Below are positions 21,261 through 32,655 of a stretch of 64,000 nt of DNA, piece after piece. Source of the stretch: Gnetum montanum (lineage: Eukaryota; Streptophyta; Gnetopsida; Gnetales; Gnetaceae); assembly GCA_015680685.1 (NCBI GenBank), contig MNCI01002227.1, positions 658,299 through 722,298 of the forward strand. Reading direction: 5' to 3'. The notes beneath the pieces were generated by a model that saw only the letters and a list, made by a program, of their open reading frames with translations, was not told the origin of the DNA and did not search any database. The translations under genes and the position numbers were made by a program. How positions within the stretch are numbered: position 1 is the first letter of the stretch; each line of letters opens with the position of its first letter.

Positions 21261-21880
21261 GCAATAAGACAAGACAATATATGAGTATGATCAAAACCTA
21301 AAAAGGTTTTTCATAAAAATCTTTGTTCTACTCAACAGAGGAAGACAATATGCAATAATTTTGTTTTGAGCAATAAGCAATAAGACAAGACAATATATGA
21401 GCATGACTAAAACCCAAAAACATTTTCTAAAAACAATATGCTAACATGACGGAAACCTATGCAATAATTTTATTGTAAGCAATAAGATAAAGACAATATT
21501 TGAACATGATTGAAACCCAAAAACATTTTCATAAAAATTTTGTAGAACAAGACAATATAAGATAATTTTGTTGTAAGCAATAAGACAAAGACAATATATG
21601 AGCATGATTGAAACCTAAAAAGGTTTTCATAAGCAATATGACAAGACAATATGCGATAATTTTCTTGTGAGCAATAAGACGACAATACATCAGCATGACT
21701 GAAACCCAAAATGCACGTTTTCCTAAAAACAAAAAACAATGTGCCGGCATGATTGAAACCCCAAATGTACGTTTTCCTAAAAACCATATGCCAACATAAC
21801 TGAGACCCAGAACGTTTTCATAAAAATCCTTGCTCTGCTGGACGGAGAACGGACGAGGATTGAAACCCAAAACAACCCAA
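21261..21880. repeat. Diverged tandem repeat array, units of about 95-116 bp
   Basis: Units begin with GCAATAAGA at 21261, 21377, 21479, 21577 and 21671. Each carries GACAATAT...GAGCATGA...GAAACC, then a TTTTC stretch. The last copies decay toward the tRNA gene and keep GATTGAAACCC to about 21870. Two unit junctions read TTGTAAGCAATAAG, so the chromovirus B boundary (TGTAA then GCAATAAG) falls at such a junction. Confidence 0.85.
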
Positions 21881-21891
21881 AATCTTTTTAT

Positions 21892-21963
21892 AGGTCCCAC
21901 CGAGATTTGAACTCGGGCTATTGGATTCAGAGTCCAATGTCCTAACCACTAGACCATGGGACC
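21892..21963 (-). tRNA. tRNA-Gln (anticodon CUG)
   Basis: The minus strand folds as a complete 72-base cloverleaf. The acceptor stem is GGTCCCA pairing with TGGGACC, with T as discriminator base. The D arm is GTCTAGTGGTTAGGAC. The anticodon stem TTGGA/TCCAA encloses loop CTCTGAA, with anticodon CTG reading CAG (Gln). The T arm is CCGAG-TTCAAAT-CTCGG. No intron and no encoded CCA, as expected for a nuclear plant gene. A run of T follows about 10-15 bases downstream on the minus strand and could end Pol III transcription. The A box (TAGTGGTTAGG) and B box (GTTCAAATC) are intact, so it looks functional. Confidence 0.95.
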
Positions 21964-23643
21964 AGATGTTTAAAGTTGTTAACTATTTATTAAAACATAA
22001 AGAGGTACGCCCCTTTCGAATCTTCGCAAACCTCTTCAAAACCATCTTTACTTCTTTAAAAGAGTTGCCAAACAGTTTCATAAACAGCACTGAATTCACT
22101 TTCTAAACGGATACCGATGGTAGTATTTTCATAGGAAAACCAAAATACCGCCGACTTGCCGCTTTCCAATGGATGCAGCTGCCTGATTTTAGAGAAAATG
22201 ACATGGGCAATCGGCATATGTAGTTTAGTTTTGCAAACGTCAAACCAACATGCTTCAGGTGTGCTTCAATTTTAGTTCTGCCTCTTCCCGCTACTAATTC
22301 ACGTATTTTGTTATGCGTTGTCGATGCTTTGCAGAGAATTCGTTAACTGTATGTTGTATATGTTTGTATTTTTTGGAAAAGTCAGTGCAAGTCGATCTTG
22401 TTAGAGGCGTGCACATTGATTTCGATTTTAGCGGGCTCCTTTCGGATTTGTGCAATAGCTGCTTCGCGTGATCTCGACTTTTTGATTTTGATGATTTGAT
22501 GTTGATTTTTTTTAAAAAAAAAAAATTGTTCCTACTTGCCGATTCAACGTTGGAATCGTAAACCCTAGCAATTCATGTGCTGTTTCTTGGCAATTCTGGA
22601 GAGTGCTAGTTTGTGTATCTAACTTTAGGGCCGCCTCGAGAATTTAGGTTGCCGAGTTTTATAGTTCATCGTGTTTCAGGCAAGTTTTATGCCTATTTTG
22701 GTGTCTGCATACTTTGTCAAAGCATTTGTTCTAGTGATTGCGGTGTTTGGCAAAGCTTTTTTTGCTTTTGTGCTTTTTCGATATGTCTGAGCAATATATA
22801 TTTGATTAGCGTATACTTAGTTTCTGACTCTGTTTCGCTGAGTGCTTTGTCAAAATTCTCAGAAATTAGCACGAAATGCGAATTTAGTGATCATGGATAT
22901 CTCTTTTTTCTCCTTTTGGAAGATTTCGTAGTTTTCGGGCGATTGCCCCCAAACCTGTTCAACTAAGTTTCGCTCAACCTTTAAAGAATACTTCTGGTCT
23001 GATTCAAGTGGATCGTTTCAACTCATATTTCCCATTTATAGAGAGTTCATATATTTCAGCTAAGAATTAAACCTATTCATGTCAAAGATAGACTTTCTCC
23101 CTGGAGAAGTAAAATGGTTGAACATAGCAGATCATGTTTTTGAAGAAATGTCATCAGGTTAAAAAATGCAGGAGATGGTTTTCAATTTTTGAGGCAAGTA
23201 TTAAGTGAATAAATAACAAAATATACCGGATGGACAAGTTCAATCTTTCAAAAGCTTTCACAAATATACAGTCATGAATCTTGAATATGATTAAAGCACA
23301 TACATTTTGTGCTGAAAATTTTTTGTTTTGATGAAAAGAGTTAATTTTCTCTTTACTGTCTCCTAAAGTTGTCGATGCAAGTAAAATTGTCTTGATTTGT
23401 GATAAACTAAATGCTTGGTTTGTAGACTACTGGCTTTTTGTTAGCAACTATTGACTTGCTGGTTGATTTCAGAATGTTTTGCTACAGGTGTAGAAAAGCA
23501 TGACCAGCGATATTTGGAGTTGGATTAGTTTGCATTGCACATACGCAGAGAATGGTGCACAGGACTAGGGTTTTGTGAAGGAGATAAATATACAAAATTA
23601 GTAGCCAGATGTTCCTTGGATTTTGAGAAGAAAGTCTCAGAAG
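21964..23643. other. Upstream region of the RING gene; no coding sequence recognised
   Basis: About 1.7 kb without a convincing ORF. It is single-copy-looking and T-rich from 22380 on. TTTTGCTACAG followed by GTGTAGAAAAGC (cut after 23488) is a good acceptor splice site, so a 5' untranslated exon could lie around 22200-22400 with an intron between; I could not fix a donor site. No TATA box was chosen with confidence. Confidence 0.4.
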
Positions 23644-24279
23644 ATGCGGGTGCCCGATTGTCCGGTTTGCTGGGATACATTTAATAGAAGCAAACGTGTA
23701 CCTCGTCTCCTAAGGTGTGGTCACACTGTATGCCAAGCATGTTTGGAATGTTTGCCCACAGAAAACAGAAGATGCCCTGAGTGCCGTTATCCATGTAGTT
23801 GGAGAAGTGCAAATGAGCTTCCAAAAAACTTCATACTACTAAGAGCAATGGAGTTACCTGCTTCTGTTGAGTCAGCTGCCGGGCACTTGTCTGTAAGAAG
23901 CATTTTATCAGATATGCACATATCACTTCCACTGCCAAAATTGGTATGGGCAGACTTTGCACCTCACAGGTTGCTTAGGCAAGTACTCAAACTCAGTTGT
24001 ATATCAGGATTGATTTTCTTGATTGTTCCAGTGTCACTTATTCCAGTGCTGCTAGCTTGGTGTACTGCTGCAGTCGGCTTCCTCATTTTCATCTCATTGT
24101 TCGTTGCAGGTATTGGATTTTCTCTAGTTATAGTACTCATTTGGTTGTCTTGTACCGTGGTGTCCGGAGTTATAAGGTTACATAAGTTGATGTTTGAAAG
24201 AGCAGTTCTTTTATATAGAATATCCAGAGACTTCTGTCAAGTTATTTGGACCATGGGCAGTATTTTGGGTTACATATAA
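23644..24279 (+). CDS. RING-HC finger membrane protein, probable E3 ubiquitin ligase
   Basis: The frame is intact, 211 residues from ATG 23644 (MRVPDCPVCW) to TAA 24277-24279. The frame is open a little further upstream, but that stretch has no ATG. The N-terminal C3HC4 RING reads CPVC (6-9), CGH (25-27), CQAC and CPEC; it would bind two zinc ions and recruit an E2 enzyme. A conserved-looking segment follows (LPKNFILLRAMEL). Residues about 115-180 form two hydrophobic stretches (SCISGLIFLIVPVSLIPVLL and FLIFISLFVAGIGFSLVIVL), so the protein is likely anchored in a membrane with the RING facing the cytosol. Similar small plant RING proteins exist, but I cannot name an orthologue. No intron inside the CDS is needed. 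Confidence 0.85.
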   Translation: MRVPDCPVCWDTFNRSKRVPRLLRCGHTVCQACLECLPTENRRCPECRYPCSWRSANELPKNFILLRAMELPASVESAAGHLSVRSILSDMHISLPLPKLVWADFAPHRLLRQVLKLSCISGLIFLIVPVSLIPVLLAWCTAAVGFLIFISLFVAGIGFSLVIVLIWLSCTVVSGVIRLHKLMFERAVLLYRISRDFCQVIWTMGSILGYI

Positions 24280-24498
24280 CAATGGAATGCATATTTCCCT
24301 TGGCACAATGACATGTTTCTTTCAGTTTTGATTGTCATTGTACATAAGCTGAAGAGCAGTTCTTTTATATAGAACATCGAGAGACTTCTGTCAATTTATT
24401 TGGACCATGAGCAGGCTTTTACGTTACATATAACATCGGAATGTATATTTCCCTTGCCACAATGATATGTTTCTTTCAGTTTTGATTGTCATTGTACA
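24177..24498 (+). repeat. Tandem duplication of the RING gene 3' end (two copies, period about 154 bp)
   Basis: The last ~34 codons plus the start of the 3' UTR (24177-24344) are repeated at 24341-24498. AGCAGTTCTTTTATATAGAA starts at 24201 and again, with one change, at 24355; both copies end TCATTGTACA. The second copy still reads openly to its own TAA (AVLLYRTSRDFCQFIWTM, then SRLLRYI) with mostly conservative changes. It lies after the normal stop and is not translated unless reached by splicing. Confidence 0.9.
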
Positions 24499-25689
24499 GT
24501 TATTCTACCTTTTCCCCAATGGGAAAAAAACGATGTATGTACAGATTAGCCTCAAATTTTTGCCACGAGAGTAAAAGTCTCCGAAAGTGATTTGAGGTTT
24601 CCATGGATGCATAGTCTGTGTATAACATGATAATTTGATAATTTGCCTAGCTTTGCTATTCAGTGGTTGAGGAATAATCAGACCGATCAAGGTGGAAGAG
24701 ATATATTATTATTGAAACTGAAATTTTGAGATATATTATTATTGAAACTGAAATTTTTATTTCATCCATAGATTCTCTGGATTTAATATATATGCTATGA
24801 GTTTTGAAAACATCATTAAAAAAATCACTTTGGTAATATTTGAACAAATTAACTAAATTTGCAGCTATAATATTCCATCTATGTCTAATGCATTGACATT
24901 GCAGGAAAATGTGGGATTCATCATCTTTAATGTTATTTGTATTTGTATTGCACAGGTGGCATACTCATTTTTCATGAGGAATTTTGAGTTGTCTACATGT
25001 TTGAACTCTTAAATGATGAGATTTCATTCACTCTACTAATTCTATAACATAATTGATGAGGAATAGTGGCAGATAAATAATTTGCCTTTGAATTAAGGTT
25101 TCTCTTGATACTATTTAATAAAAATGTTTTTTAGGGGGGTTTTGCATTTTCCCAATGTTTTTGAAATCCTACTTCTTTTACCAATTTGAAAACCTATTTA
25201 GGATCAAAATAAATAATGTACTCTTGAATATTTCTTTTATTAAGCTATAGACCCTCCTTGTGAAGTCATCTTTTATTATAGATTTCCGTCATCACTTTTT
25301 TGGAGTATATATCCAATGAAGATGTACAAAGATTATGAGTGTAGGTTATTTATTGAAAATAGCTTCAACATCTAACAACATTATCTTTACTTCAAAAAGC
25401 ATAAAATCATATTGTGTCTGTCTCTTCATTTTAAATTAATCTAAATTTCTTTTCTTTGTTTTCAATATTTATTTGATAAAGCAAGATTCATCCAACACAC
25501 CTGTAAGGAAGAGGAGGTTGACCAATAGCATGATAAAATTGTTTTTGAGTATCTTAGAATAGAATAGATTCCTTTTTAGATTTGTTTTTTTAAAGCAAAT
25601 AAGATTTTCAAACTACTTGCAACTCCTTGAGTAATGTCTTAATCCCATTTCTTATTTTAAGAGCATTTCCAATCAAGCTATTTGTAAGA
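24499..25689. other. AT-rich intergenic DNA downstream of the RING gene
   Basis: No gene seen. It contains a perfect-looking direct duplication of about 30 bases (AGATATATTATTATTGAAAC at 24700 and 24730). The part beyond about 25250 may be the decayed 3' end of the LINE to its right, but nothing recognisable remains. Confidence 0.4.
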
Positions 25690-26484
25690 GGACATTATGA
25701 TCACGTGTTCATGTTCTATAGTAAAACTATACATCTTATTACTAGTATTATAAATCTTAATTTTAGCTTTTTGGACATTAATTTCCATTCATGATTGTTG
25801 ATAAAAGTCATCAAGAGTATTAAGCATTTGCTACAATCTTTTTATTGAATTTAAAATTAAGACATCATTAGCATAGAGTAGGAGTCTAACAAGATTGCTT
25901 TTAATTGTAATTGCAAATTGAGTTAGTATTTTATGCATCCATTCTTCAAGTTTATCAATTAAAAGCTTAAATAAAGTAGTAAAAAGATAACATCCTTGTT
26001 TAACATCAACAAAACTATCAAATAAAATTGTTTCTTACTTATTTGTAAATAAACGCAGAGCTCTTTGTAAAGGTTTTTGGATAGTAGATAACAATGTGTT
26101 GGGGACCTCTAAATTTTCTAAGTGTTTTAATAACTTGCTTTGAATGAGAGAATTATTAGTCTTAGAAAGTCTACAAAGTAGATAAAAGTTTTCTTGTATA
26201 GAACTTTTGTTCTATCAATAAGATATTTTAAAGTGATGAGATGATTTATAGTAGAATGTTGCCCCCTAAATGTTGCCTAAAAAGTTGTACACTTTCTTCA
26301 ACCCATCTTACAAGCATAGATTTTAAAATAGTAGCTAGAAGCTTAGCAAAAACATCGTTGATTATAATTAGTAAATACTTATTTAGATTTTTGTCTCTTA
26401 TTGTAAAGAGAATAACTACTTTATTGATGCACCATTCTTTTTCTAACCTTGCATAACTAAATTTAACTTCTTCCATATGGCATT
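25690..26484 (-). pseudogene. LINE reverse transcriptase remnant (distal half of a LINE split by element D)
   Basis: Read on the minus strand across frames: VFAKLLATILKSMLVRWVEE, then FRQHLGGN, the end of the palm entry of non-LTR RTs. Further down: VKQGCYLFTTLFKLLIDKLE and LLYANDVLILNS, where YANDV stands for the catalytic Y-A-D-D, then LNTLDDFYQQS. These are hallmarks of LINE-type RT. Several frameshifts and stops make it a relic. Its endonuclease half lies at 61207-62140, on the other side of element D. Confidence 0.75.
26480..26484. repeat. Target site duplication of element D, left copy (GCATT)
   Basis: GCATT precedes the 5' LTR of D. The right copy at 61202-61206 is ACATT, one base different, fitting an old insertion. 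Confidence 0.65.
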
Positions 26485-27351
26485 TGATATAGCAGTTATT
26501 ATGCAAAGTTTAGCAATGATATCATAGCTAAAAATATTGTAGCTCTATATAAGTCATCATAGATACGATGTAGTGGGCCATGGTTATGCCTATAAATACC
26601 AACCTACCCTCATGTCAAAACAAGAAGTTTTTGCCAACCCTTAGCGAAATTCTTATAATTTGTTTTCGTAAAGTTAAAGTTAGAGTGAATGTGAACATTG
26701 TGGTGAATTACAGTTGTATAAAATCTTTATTTGAGTGGATTGTTTCTAGACACAATTTATGAATAGCAATAAAGATCGAGATTGTTCTTCATTGTTGTAG
26801 CATTTCACTTAGCATAGTTTTACTTTTCCATAATGTTTACTTTTATTTAGTCATTTACATTTCCTAAGTCCTTTAATATTCCAATGTCTATTAGTAAGGT
26901 AGAATAAGTATGCTTGGTTTTGGGTGAAAAGTGTAATTTGTTAGTAACCTGGTAGTGACTTTGGGTGATTTGCTCAACAGTGAACTTACTTGGTAATCCT
27001 AGTAACAATTACATTAGCCTAGGATGTGTACAAAAAACCAACAAATTCTTATTGTCAGAGGATAAAATAGATTTACATTTTCATTGTTCTTAGCATTAGA
27101 ATTTACATTCACTTTCATCATGCTTACACTTAGTGTATTTCAAGCCAAACAACATTAGTTCATCATATACCTTACTAAGAGTTAAACCATATGATTTACA
27201 CCTCGCTAACTCTAAGTGGGAAGATAATGATCATGAACTTAACATCAACCTGCTAGTACACTTACATTGTCCATTCGTGGATTACGATATGATCCCACAT
27301 GAACACTTGTGACTTGTATGGTTGAGTGTTGGAATATCTAATTGCTCAGCA
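26485..27351 (+). repeat. 5' LTR of element D
   Basis: Starts TGATATAGCAGTTATTATGC, ends TTGCTCAGCA. TATAAATA is at 26591-26598. It aligns throughout with 60354-61201 at clearly lower identity than the LTR pairs of A or E. There is no GATATC array, unlike A, C and F. Confidence 0.88.
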
Positions 27352-27352
27352 T

Positions 27353-27371
27353 TGGTGTCATTGCCAGGGAT
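27353..27371 (+). promoter_or_regulatory. Primer-binding site of element D (tRNA-Asp type)
   Basis: TGGTGTCATTGCCAGGGAT, one base after the 5' LTR. Same class as in A, C and F. Confidence 0.8.
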
Positions 27372-27494
27372 GTGTCAATGTGTGCTAGTTAGTTAATTTT
27401 TACAAAGTTTGTTGTATCAAGCACCACAAAGTGCATCTCTCATGCTTAGAATAATGTTTCAAAATGTGCACACTTAAGCATCAAAACAAAGTAA

Positions 27495-28652
27495 CATGGC
27501 TTCTACCACTAAAGAAAAATTTCCACCTATTATTGATTTTAATGAAAGTCATGACAAAGATTACAATGAAGTAGATTGGAGTGCATTGATGCAAACTAGG
27601 ATTTCATATGCTCATACTAATCCTTATTATTCTGATTTTACATTCATTTTTCATCAAGATGAACAACTCAAATGAAAAGACCTACAGTGTACATTATCTT
27701 GTCACCCAAATGCTTAGCACCATCAATGCTTCAGGTGGCCCTCATGAGGTCAAATCTTGGTCATGTGCAAGAAGCATATCAAGTCACCAAAAACATAACT
27801 AGGCCATATTAGCCAATGAAGGCTCAAGCAAGAAGGGATGCCATCATGGAGGTAGGATATAAATAAGACAACGGGAAGAAGGCACCATAGATAATTGTCC
27901 TGGTAGCAAAGGAAGATACCCTATTCCAAACTGAGAAATTCTATCAAACTCATTGGTCTCATTCCCAAATACTAATAATTCATATTGAAGATCCCATTAA
28001 AATAAAACTACATTAAGCTCTTGTAGAAATCCTTGGAAGAAACGAGAACTTAAGACTTAGGAGGAATTCAAGGCCTAAGACCTCCAATAGATGAAGAAGA
28101 GATTAATCAAGGAGTTAGAAAAGGAAAATTAGCTAGCACCATTCTCCAACTTCTTTATCTTCTTTGTCACATTCATCAATAAATTCTGACAAGATAGAAT
28201 GAAGACTAAAGGATCATGATGCGGAGAAAATGAGAGACATGCATACAGAAGAAGGCATCCTAATGAAGAAGAAGATAACCATGAAGAAAGAGCAAAGAGG
28301 ATTAGATATGAAAGGAGAGAGAATTATGTGCATTAGAGGGATCATCTCTACAATAGAGCTCATGAACCCAAAGACTATGAATAACCCCTGCTAATGACTC
28401 ACAACATTATCAACATTAGGAAAGCTGTGTATATTCCTACAAAGCATTTAAGGAATAGTCACATCAAGCAACTTGACATGCATAATATCTTAAAATTTGA
28501 AGGTGGCTACAATGCATATACACAACACCATCTTTAAGTCTTCCATGATACCTGTGTCCTACAAAACATAGAGAATGATTGGCAGAAATTGAAGTTGTTT
28601 CCTAAAACACTCATAAAGGAAGTAGAGAGCTAGTACAAATCCTTAAAACTGG
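27495..28652 (+). pseudogene. gag of element D, first part (before element C)
   Basis: ATG at 27495 (MASTTKEKFPPIIDF), then SDFTFIFHQDEQLK, homologous to the N-terminus of A and C gag; TGA at 27674 replaces a Trp codon. A Glu/Arg-rich stretch lies at 28200-28370. The core entry FEGGYNAYTQHHL and KLKLFPKTLIKEVES follow (28497-28630). Element C cuts it right after the YKSLKL-equivalent; the protein resumes at 34418. Confidence 0.75.
28648..28652. repeat. Target site duplication of element C, left copy (ACTGG)
   Basis: ACTGG lies directly before the low end of element C and again at 34418-34422, where D gag resumes. Confidence 0.92.
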
Positions 28653-29711
28653 TGATGAGTGGCGAGGTACCCCTACACTCAACCATACGAAATGAGCGTA
28701 GCACGCACGATCCAGTCAAACTCCACACACTAAATGCCTAAACGCCCCATGGAACACTTGGGGTTAATCATTCATTATCTTCCCAAACTTACTTGTTGTT
28801 GTCACAGTGTATGGTTAAGTAAGTCCGAGGTATATGATTTTTATGGTCTTTTCTGGTTTTTCTCCTATGCTATGAGGTGAAGGGTTGAGAAAGCTAACTA
28901 ACTCTAACTAAGGACCTAAGTCTAAATTAACTAGCGTCAGCATCTGTTCCCACTTACCGTACACACCCTGAACTATGCAACTGTGGCTACCAAACGCTAA
29001 TCGTTACTGGGATCACCACACGTAACACACGTGCTCGAAGTGGTTGTATTGAGGCACTTAACTAGGAGGAAAGGGTTGAGAGAATCTATCTAGCCTAAGT
29101 GCAATGAGCAACTGATTTCTTGACTAACCGTACACATCCGTCGTGCACGACTGCCACTGGGATTACCAAGCGTAGATCCTAGATACACCACTAGGTTACC
29201 AAGTAGTCACACGAGATGCTCGTAATCAAGTCGTGCTCATACCACATGCGACGAGCAGCCGATTCCTTTACTAACCGTACACATCCTTAAATGCTTGTAA
29301 TCAAGTCGTACTTGTACCGCATTCTAGGAAAGTAATAAATAGCAATTAAATAAAATCCTATTCCATGCACTGCAAGGTTTATCCAATCAAGTTCATCTTT
29401 ATTGCCATACACAACTTGTGTTTAGGTACAATGTTTCTCGAATAAAGATCCGTTTACTCTAGGACTCCTACTACAGGCACATGGAAAATAATCTATCTCT
29501 GGAGTGATCAAACTGCTAGAGTTTCCCTACTTCTAGACCAGGATGGGAAATGAGGGGAGTGCCGCCTCTTATTTATAGATTTGGCGACGGACCGCGATAT
29601 CATGTACGTGATATTGCAGGGGACGACGCGATATCGCATGGGATGCGATATCATGACGGCCACGATATCGCGTACGCGATATCACAGTGCATGTGATATC
29701 GCGTCTCATCA
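28653..29711 (-). repeat. 3' LTR of element C (1059 bp)
   Basis: On the minus strand it starts TGATGAGACGCG (29711), after the tract AGTCATGGGGGTA (29724-29712), and ends CCACTCATCA (28653). GATATC palindromes fill 29705-29595; TATAAATA is at 29577-29570. It has an internal duplication of about 110 bases compared with the A LTRs, around 29105-29330. Confidence 0.92.
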
Positions 29712-31670
29712 TACCCCCATGACTGAATGAAAACTCGTCCTCGAGTTCCTTACAATAATATCGGGAAGGTATGGAATTATTGAGGGAAATGGAACTAATG
29801 GGATGACATGTGAACGGATCATTATTACAAGACTTGACAAAACTGGTGTTCATGACAACAAGGGTGAACACCTTATTACAATGACATCAGGCCTTAGTTG
29901 GCAGCTAAGAAAGAGAGAGAGAGAAAGAAGTGTTGTTGCTGCCAACACCAAGATTGCGCCTTCGTTGTCCATCTGTAAGCGCACCATCGATCTTGCTCCT
30001 TGCATAGCTACTTCAGCGCTACTCCATTCCAAGTGTTTGTTCCAGATCCAATCTGTTGTTTGTATGATCACCATCTGCACACACAACACAATCATATATT
30101 AGCAAGGGTAAATGAATCATCATGTAATTGATACCTTGCTTCAGTGTAGGTCCATTGGCTAGGTTGTGGTATGGTTGATATGGATCGGGAGATATATTAC
30201 TGATGACTACCAAAGGTGTAGGGGTTAGGAAGAAAATTAAAAATTTCGAGGCTAGGAGAAAATCGAAAAAATCAAGCCCCATACCCCCATGACTAATCGT
30301 GAACCTCCAATAGCGTTAGAATGGAGAAGAAAAAGGATTAAGAAAGAGAGATAAAAAGGGACAACTATGGCATCGATGAAATGGATGTCAAGATGGTAAT
30401 GAACAAAATAAAATTAATTACAAAAATGTTAGGGGAAAGAAGTTAACGAATGCCCCAAATAGGAATGTTAGTGGGTCCTCCCCAAAGCAGGCTCATGCCC
30501 TTAATGCCCTGACAAACCCACATTCAAAGAGTCCGTAGGCTCTGGGAATGTCATTTGAAACAAGAGTTAAAGTCTTAACCACAAGTGTTTACCAAAAAGA
30601 AAACAATGCGTCAACCAAAATATATACACTAATGAGACAACCGGCAATGAGGTGAACAATGGAGAGAGGGGTGAAGAGAAGATAATGGAATGGAATCCCA
30701 AGAACAAGGTGGTGTACAGCCCCTTGTGTAGTTCATGATTAATGTGACTTGGCAAATCTCATTCCAACTCTGACCTCAAACCAACCACTTCCAGTGACTT
30801 CGCATCAATGCATTTGGCTAAACCATCCACTTGGATAACAAGGATGCATATCCAAAGAGCCACCACCATTCTGACGAAACAAACGAGAGAATGGGAAGCG
30901 AGAAGGGCCTTAGTTAGAGGGAACACTTTTGGTTCCATAACCAGTTCTTGTAGCCCAAGTTTATTCGTCTAAGGCGTGTGCTTTAAATTCTCACTTTTCT
31001 TTTCTTTCTTTCTTTTTTTGTTTTTATGCATGAGAACCACACCATGCAAAAACTTTTATTTTTATTGTCTCAGCGTTCGATAGTTGGGTAACATCGGAAT
31101 GGCAAGAAAACTCAAAAAAAAAAAAAACATCCAAGCACCCAAGAGAATGACTAACACAAAAGCATCAAGTTCCCTTGAAGTCACACCCTTTTCAATCCTT
31201 GAGTCCTTCCTTAGTTTGAGAAATGCCTAGTCACTGATTCATTTAAGTTCTTATTAAGAAGGGATTGTACAATTCCAAGCCGAGAGAAACCATAGAAATT
31301 GGTGGATGGATGGATGAAGTGATCTCATTGTCTGTCATATCAAAAGAAACATACCTTAGTATCAACATTGTGACTTAAAGGTAAAAACCAAAAATTAGCA
31401 ATCAATATGAAAACAGTTCATACCATTATTCCGAACACTTATTGGGTGACAAACTTACAAGGTGGATCACACACACACACACACAAAATGGAAAAAGTAT
31501 AATGATGTTGTAAAACAAAAACTAGAAAAGTTAAAGAAATTTGTAAAACAAAAATGTGTAAGACAAAAACGTGTAAAAAAACGTAAAAAGAACTAAGGGC
31601 CTTATATGATTAGCATAGGTGGCCATCTCCCCCATGATTGAGTTGTAAGGGAGAGATCCGAAATAATGAG
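29712..31670 (-). other. Non-coding tail of element C
   Basis: Homologous along its length to the 16020-18065 tail of A, in reverse order of coordinates. It contains the AC microsatellite (31469-31485) and the internal purine motif ATCATGGGGGAGATGG with CACCTATGCTAAT (31640-31611). No ORF of interest. Confidence 0.75.
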
Positions 31671-32655
31671 CATCTATTTGAATTTCTAAGAAGTGCCCAA
31701 CTTTTCCCAATTGATGATCTTATATTAAGGGGTGGAAGTTGGCGACGCTCATATTCCAATGTATATATGCTTTCGTTATGGGCATGGGTTTCCTCAGTTC
31801 GTTCCATGCATATTTGTTTGCTCTTTCGAGTAGCTGTCAACCACGGGATGTCTACTACTTGTGTGATTGCTATATACAGGCATCTTTGTTTCATATTTTC
31901 AAGGGCACACCTACTTCATGGAGGAGATGAGCATCCCTCCATGTCATCACCCGATGAATCACTGTATGTGATGCATGGAACTTTCCTCTTCTCGATCTTT
32001 CCACAAATGTTTATCTTAGCGATTTCCAAGGAAAGATCACGGATCCTAAGGCATGCATCTACTATACTTAGCCATGCCCTTCCATTTATAATTGGGAAGT
32101 CCCCTTCGTTGTTGTTCACTTCAATCACTAGAAAATCAACTGGGTAAGATCAATCACAAACAGTGGTAATGATTTCCTCCACCAATCCCAAGGGAATGGT
32201 GATGGACTGGTCTACCAGCTCTCGTTGAATGTTGCTCTTCTTAAGTTGGGGTAGGTTCCGGGCATGATACATCTCTCGTGAAATTAAGTTAACTCTAGAA
32301 CTTGAGTCAATAAGAGCCCTATGTGGTTCATTTTCGGTGATCTGTAAATAGATTAAGGGACTCACAGGGTCAGTTAGTTTCGTCGGAAGGTGGCCTACTT
32401 TAATCCAGTCGGTTACGGTATGCGTTAACATAACCGTATGCGTTAAGCTCTGATTTTTGATGAAAGGGTGCTTCAAAGTGTTATATGGTGGAGGAGTGTA
32501 CAGGGGCTTAACCGCTTGTTGTTGCGAGAGTTTGTTTGGGCTTTTGGTTCTAAAGAAGGGTCTTCTCTTTTTACAATTGTCAGAACCAGTAATAGGTTGA
32601 ATATATACAGCTCTCATAGCGTGACGTTGCTGCGGTTGAGGAGTTACTACCTCTG
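31671..32655 (-). pseudogene. gag C-terminus and protease remnant of element C
   Basis: Read on the minus strand: the Pro/Gln-rich gag tail with RRPFFRT, MLTHTVTDWIKVGHLPTKL, then the protease entry HRALIDSSSRVNLISREMY (about 32316-32260), where the retroviral-type D-S/T-G has become D-S-S. After that come SITIPLGLVEEI, a stop at 32152-32150, FLVIEVNNNEGDFPIINGRA and a tail to QLPPLN (31730). The frame then runs into the pol deletion. No RT, RNase H or integrase remains. Confidence 0.8.

Noticed and set aside
21261-21880. CRISPR-like array
   Set aside because: Units are long, diverged and without constant short repeats and unique spacers; this is a plant genome.
22613-22966. Plus-strand 117-codon frame upstream of the RING gene
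   Set aside because: It starts within T-rich, probably intronic or untranslated sequence, and matches nothing known.
23623-23643. A longer start for the RING gene (from TTG at 23623)
   Set aside because: There is no ATG in that extension; the first ATG in frame is 23644, right before the RING.
26241-26456. Plus-strand open frame in the LINE region
   Set aside because: It is the complement of the minus-strand RT remnant, which carries the recognisable motifs.
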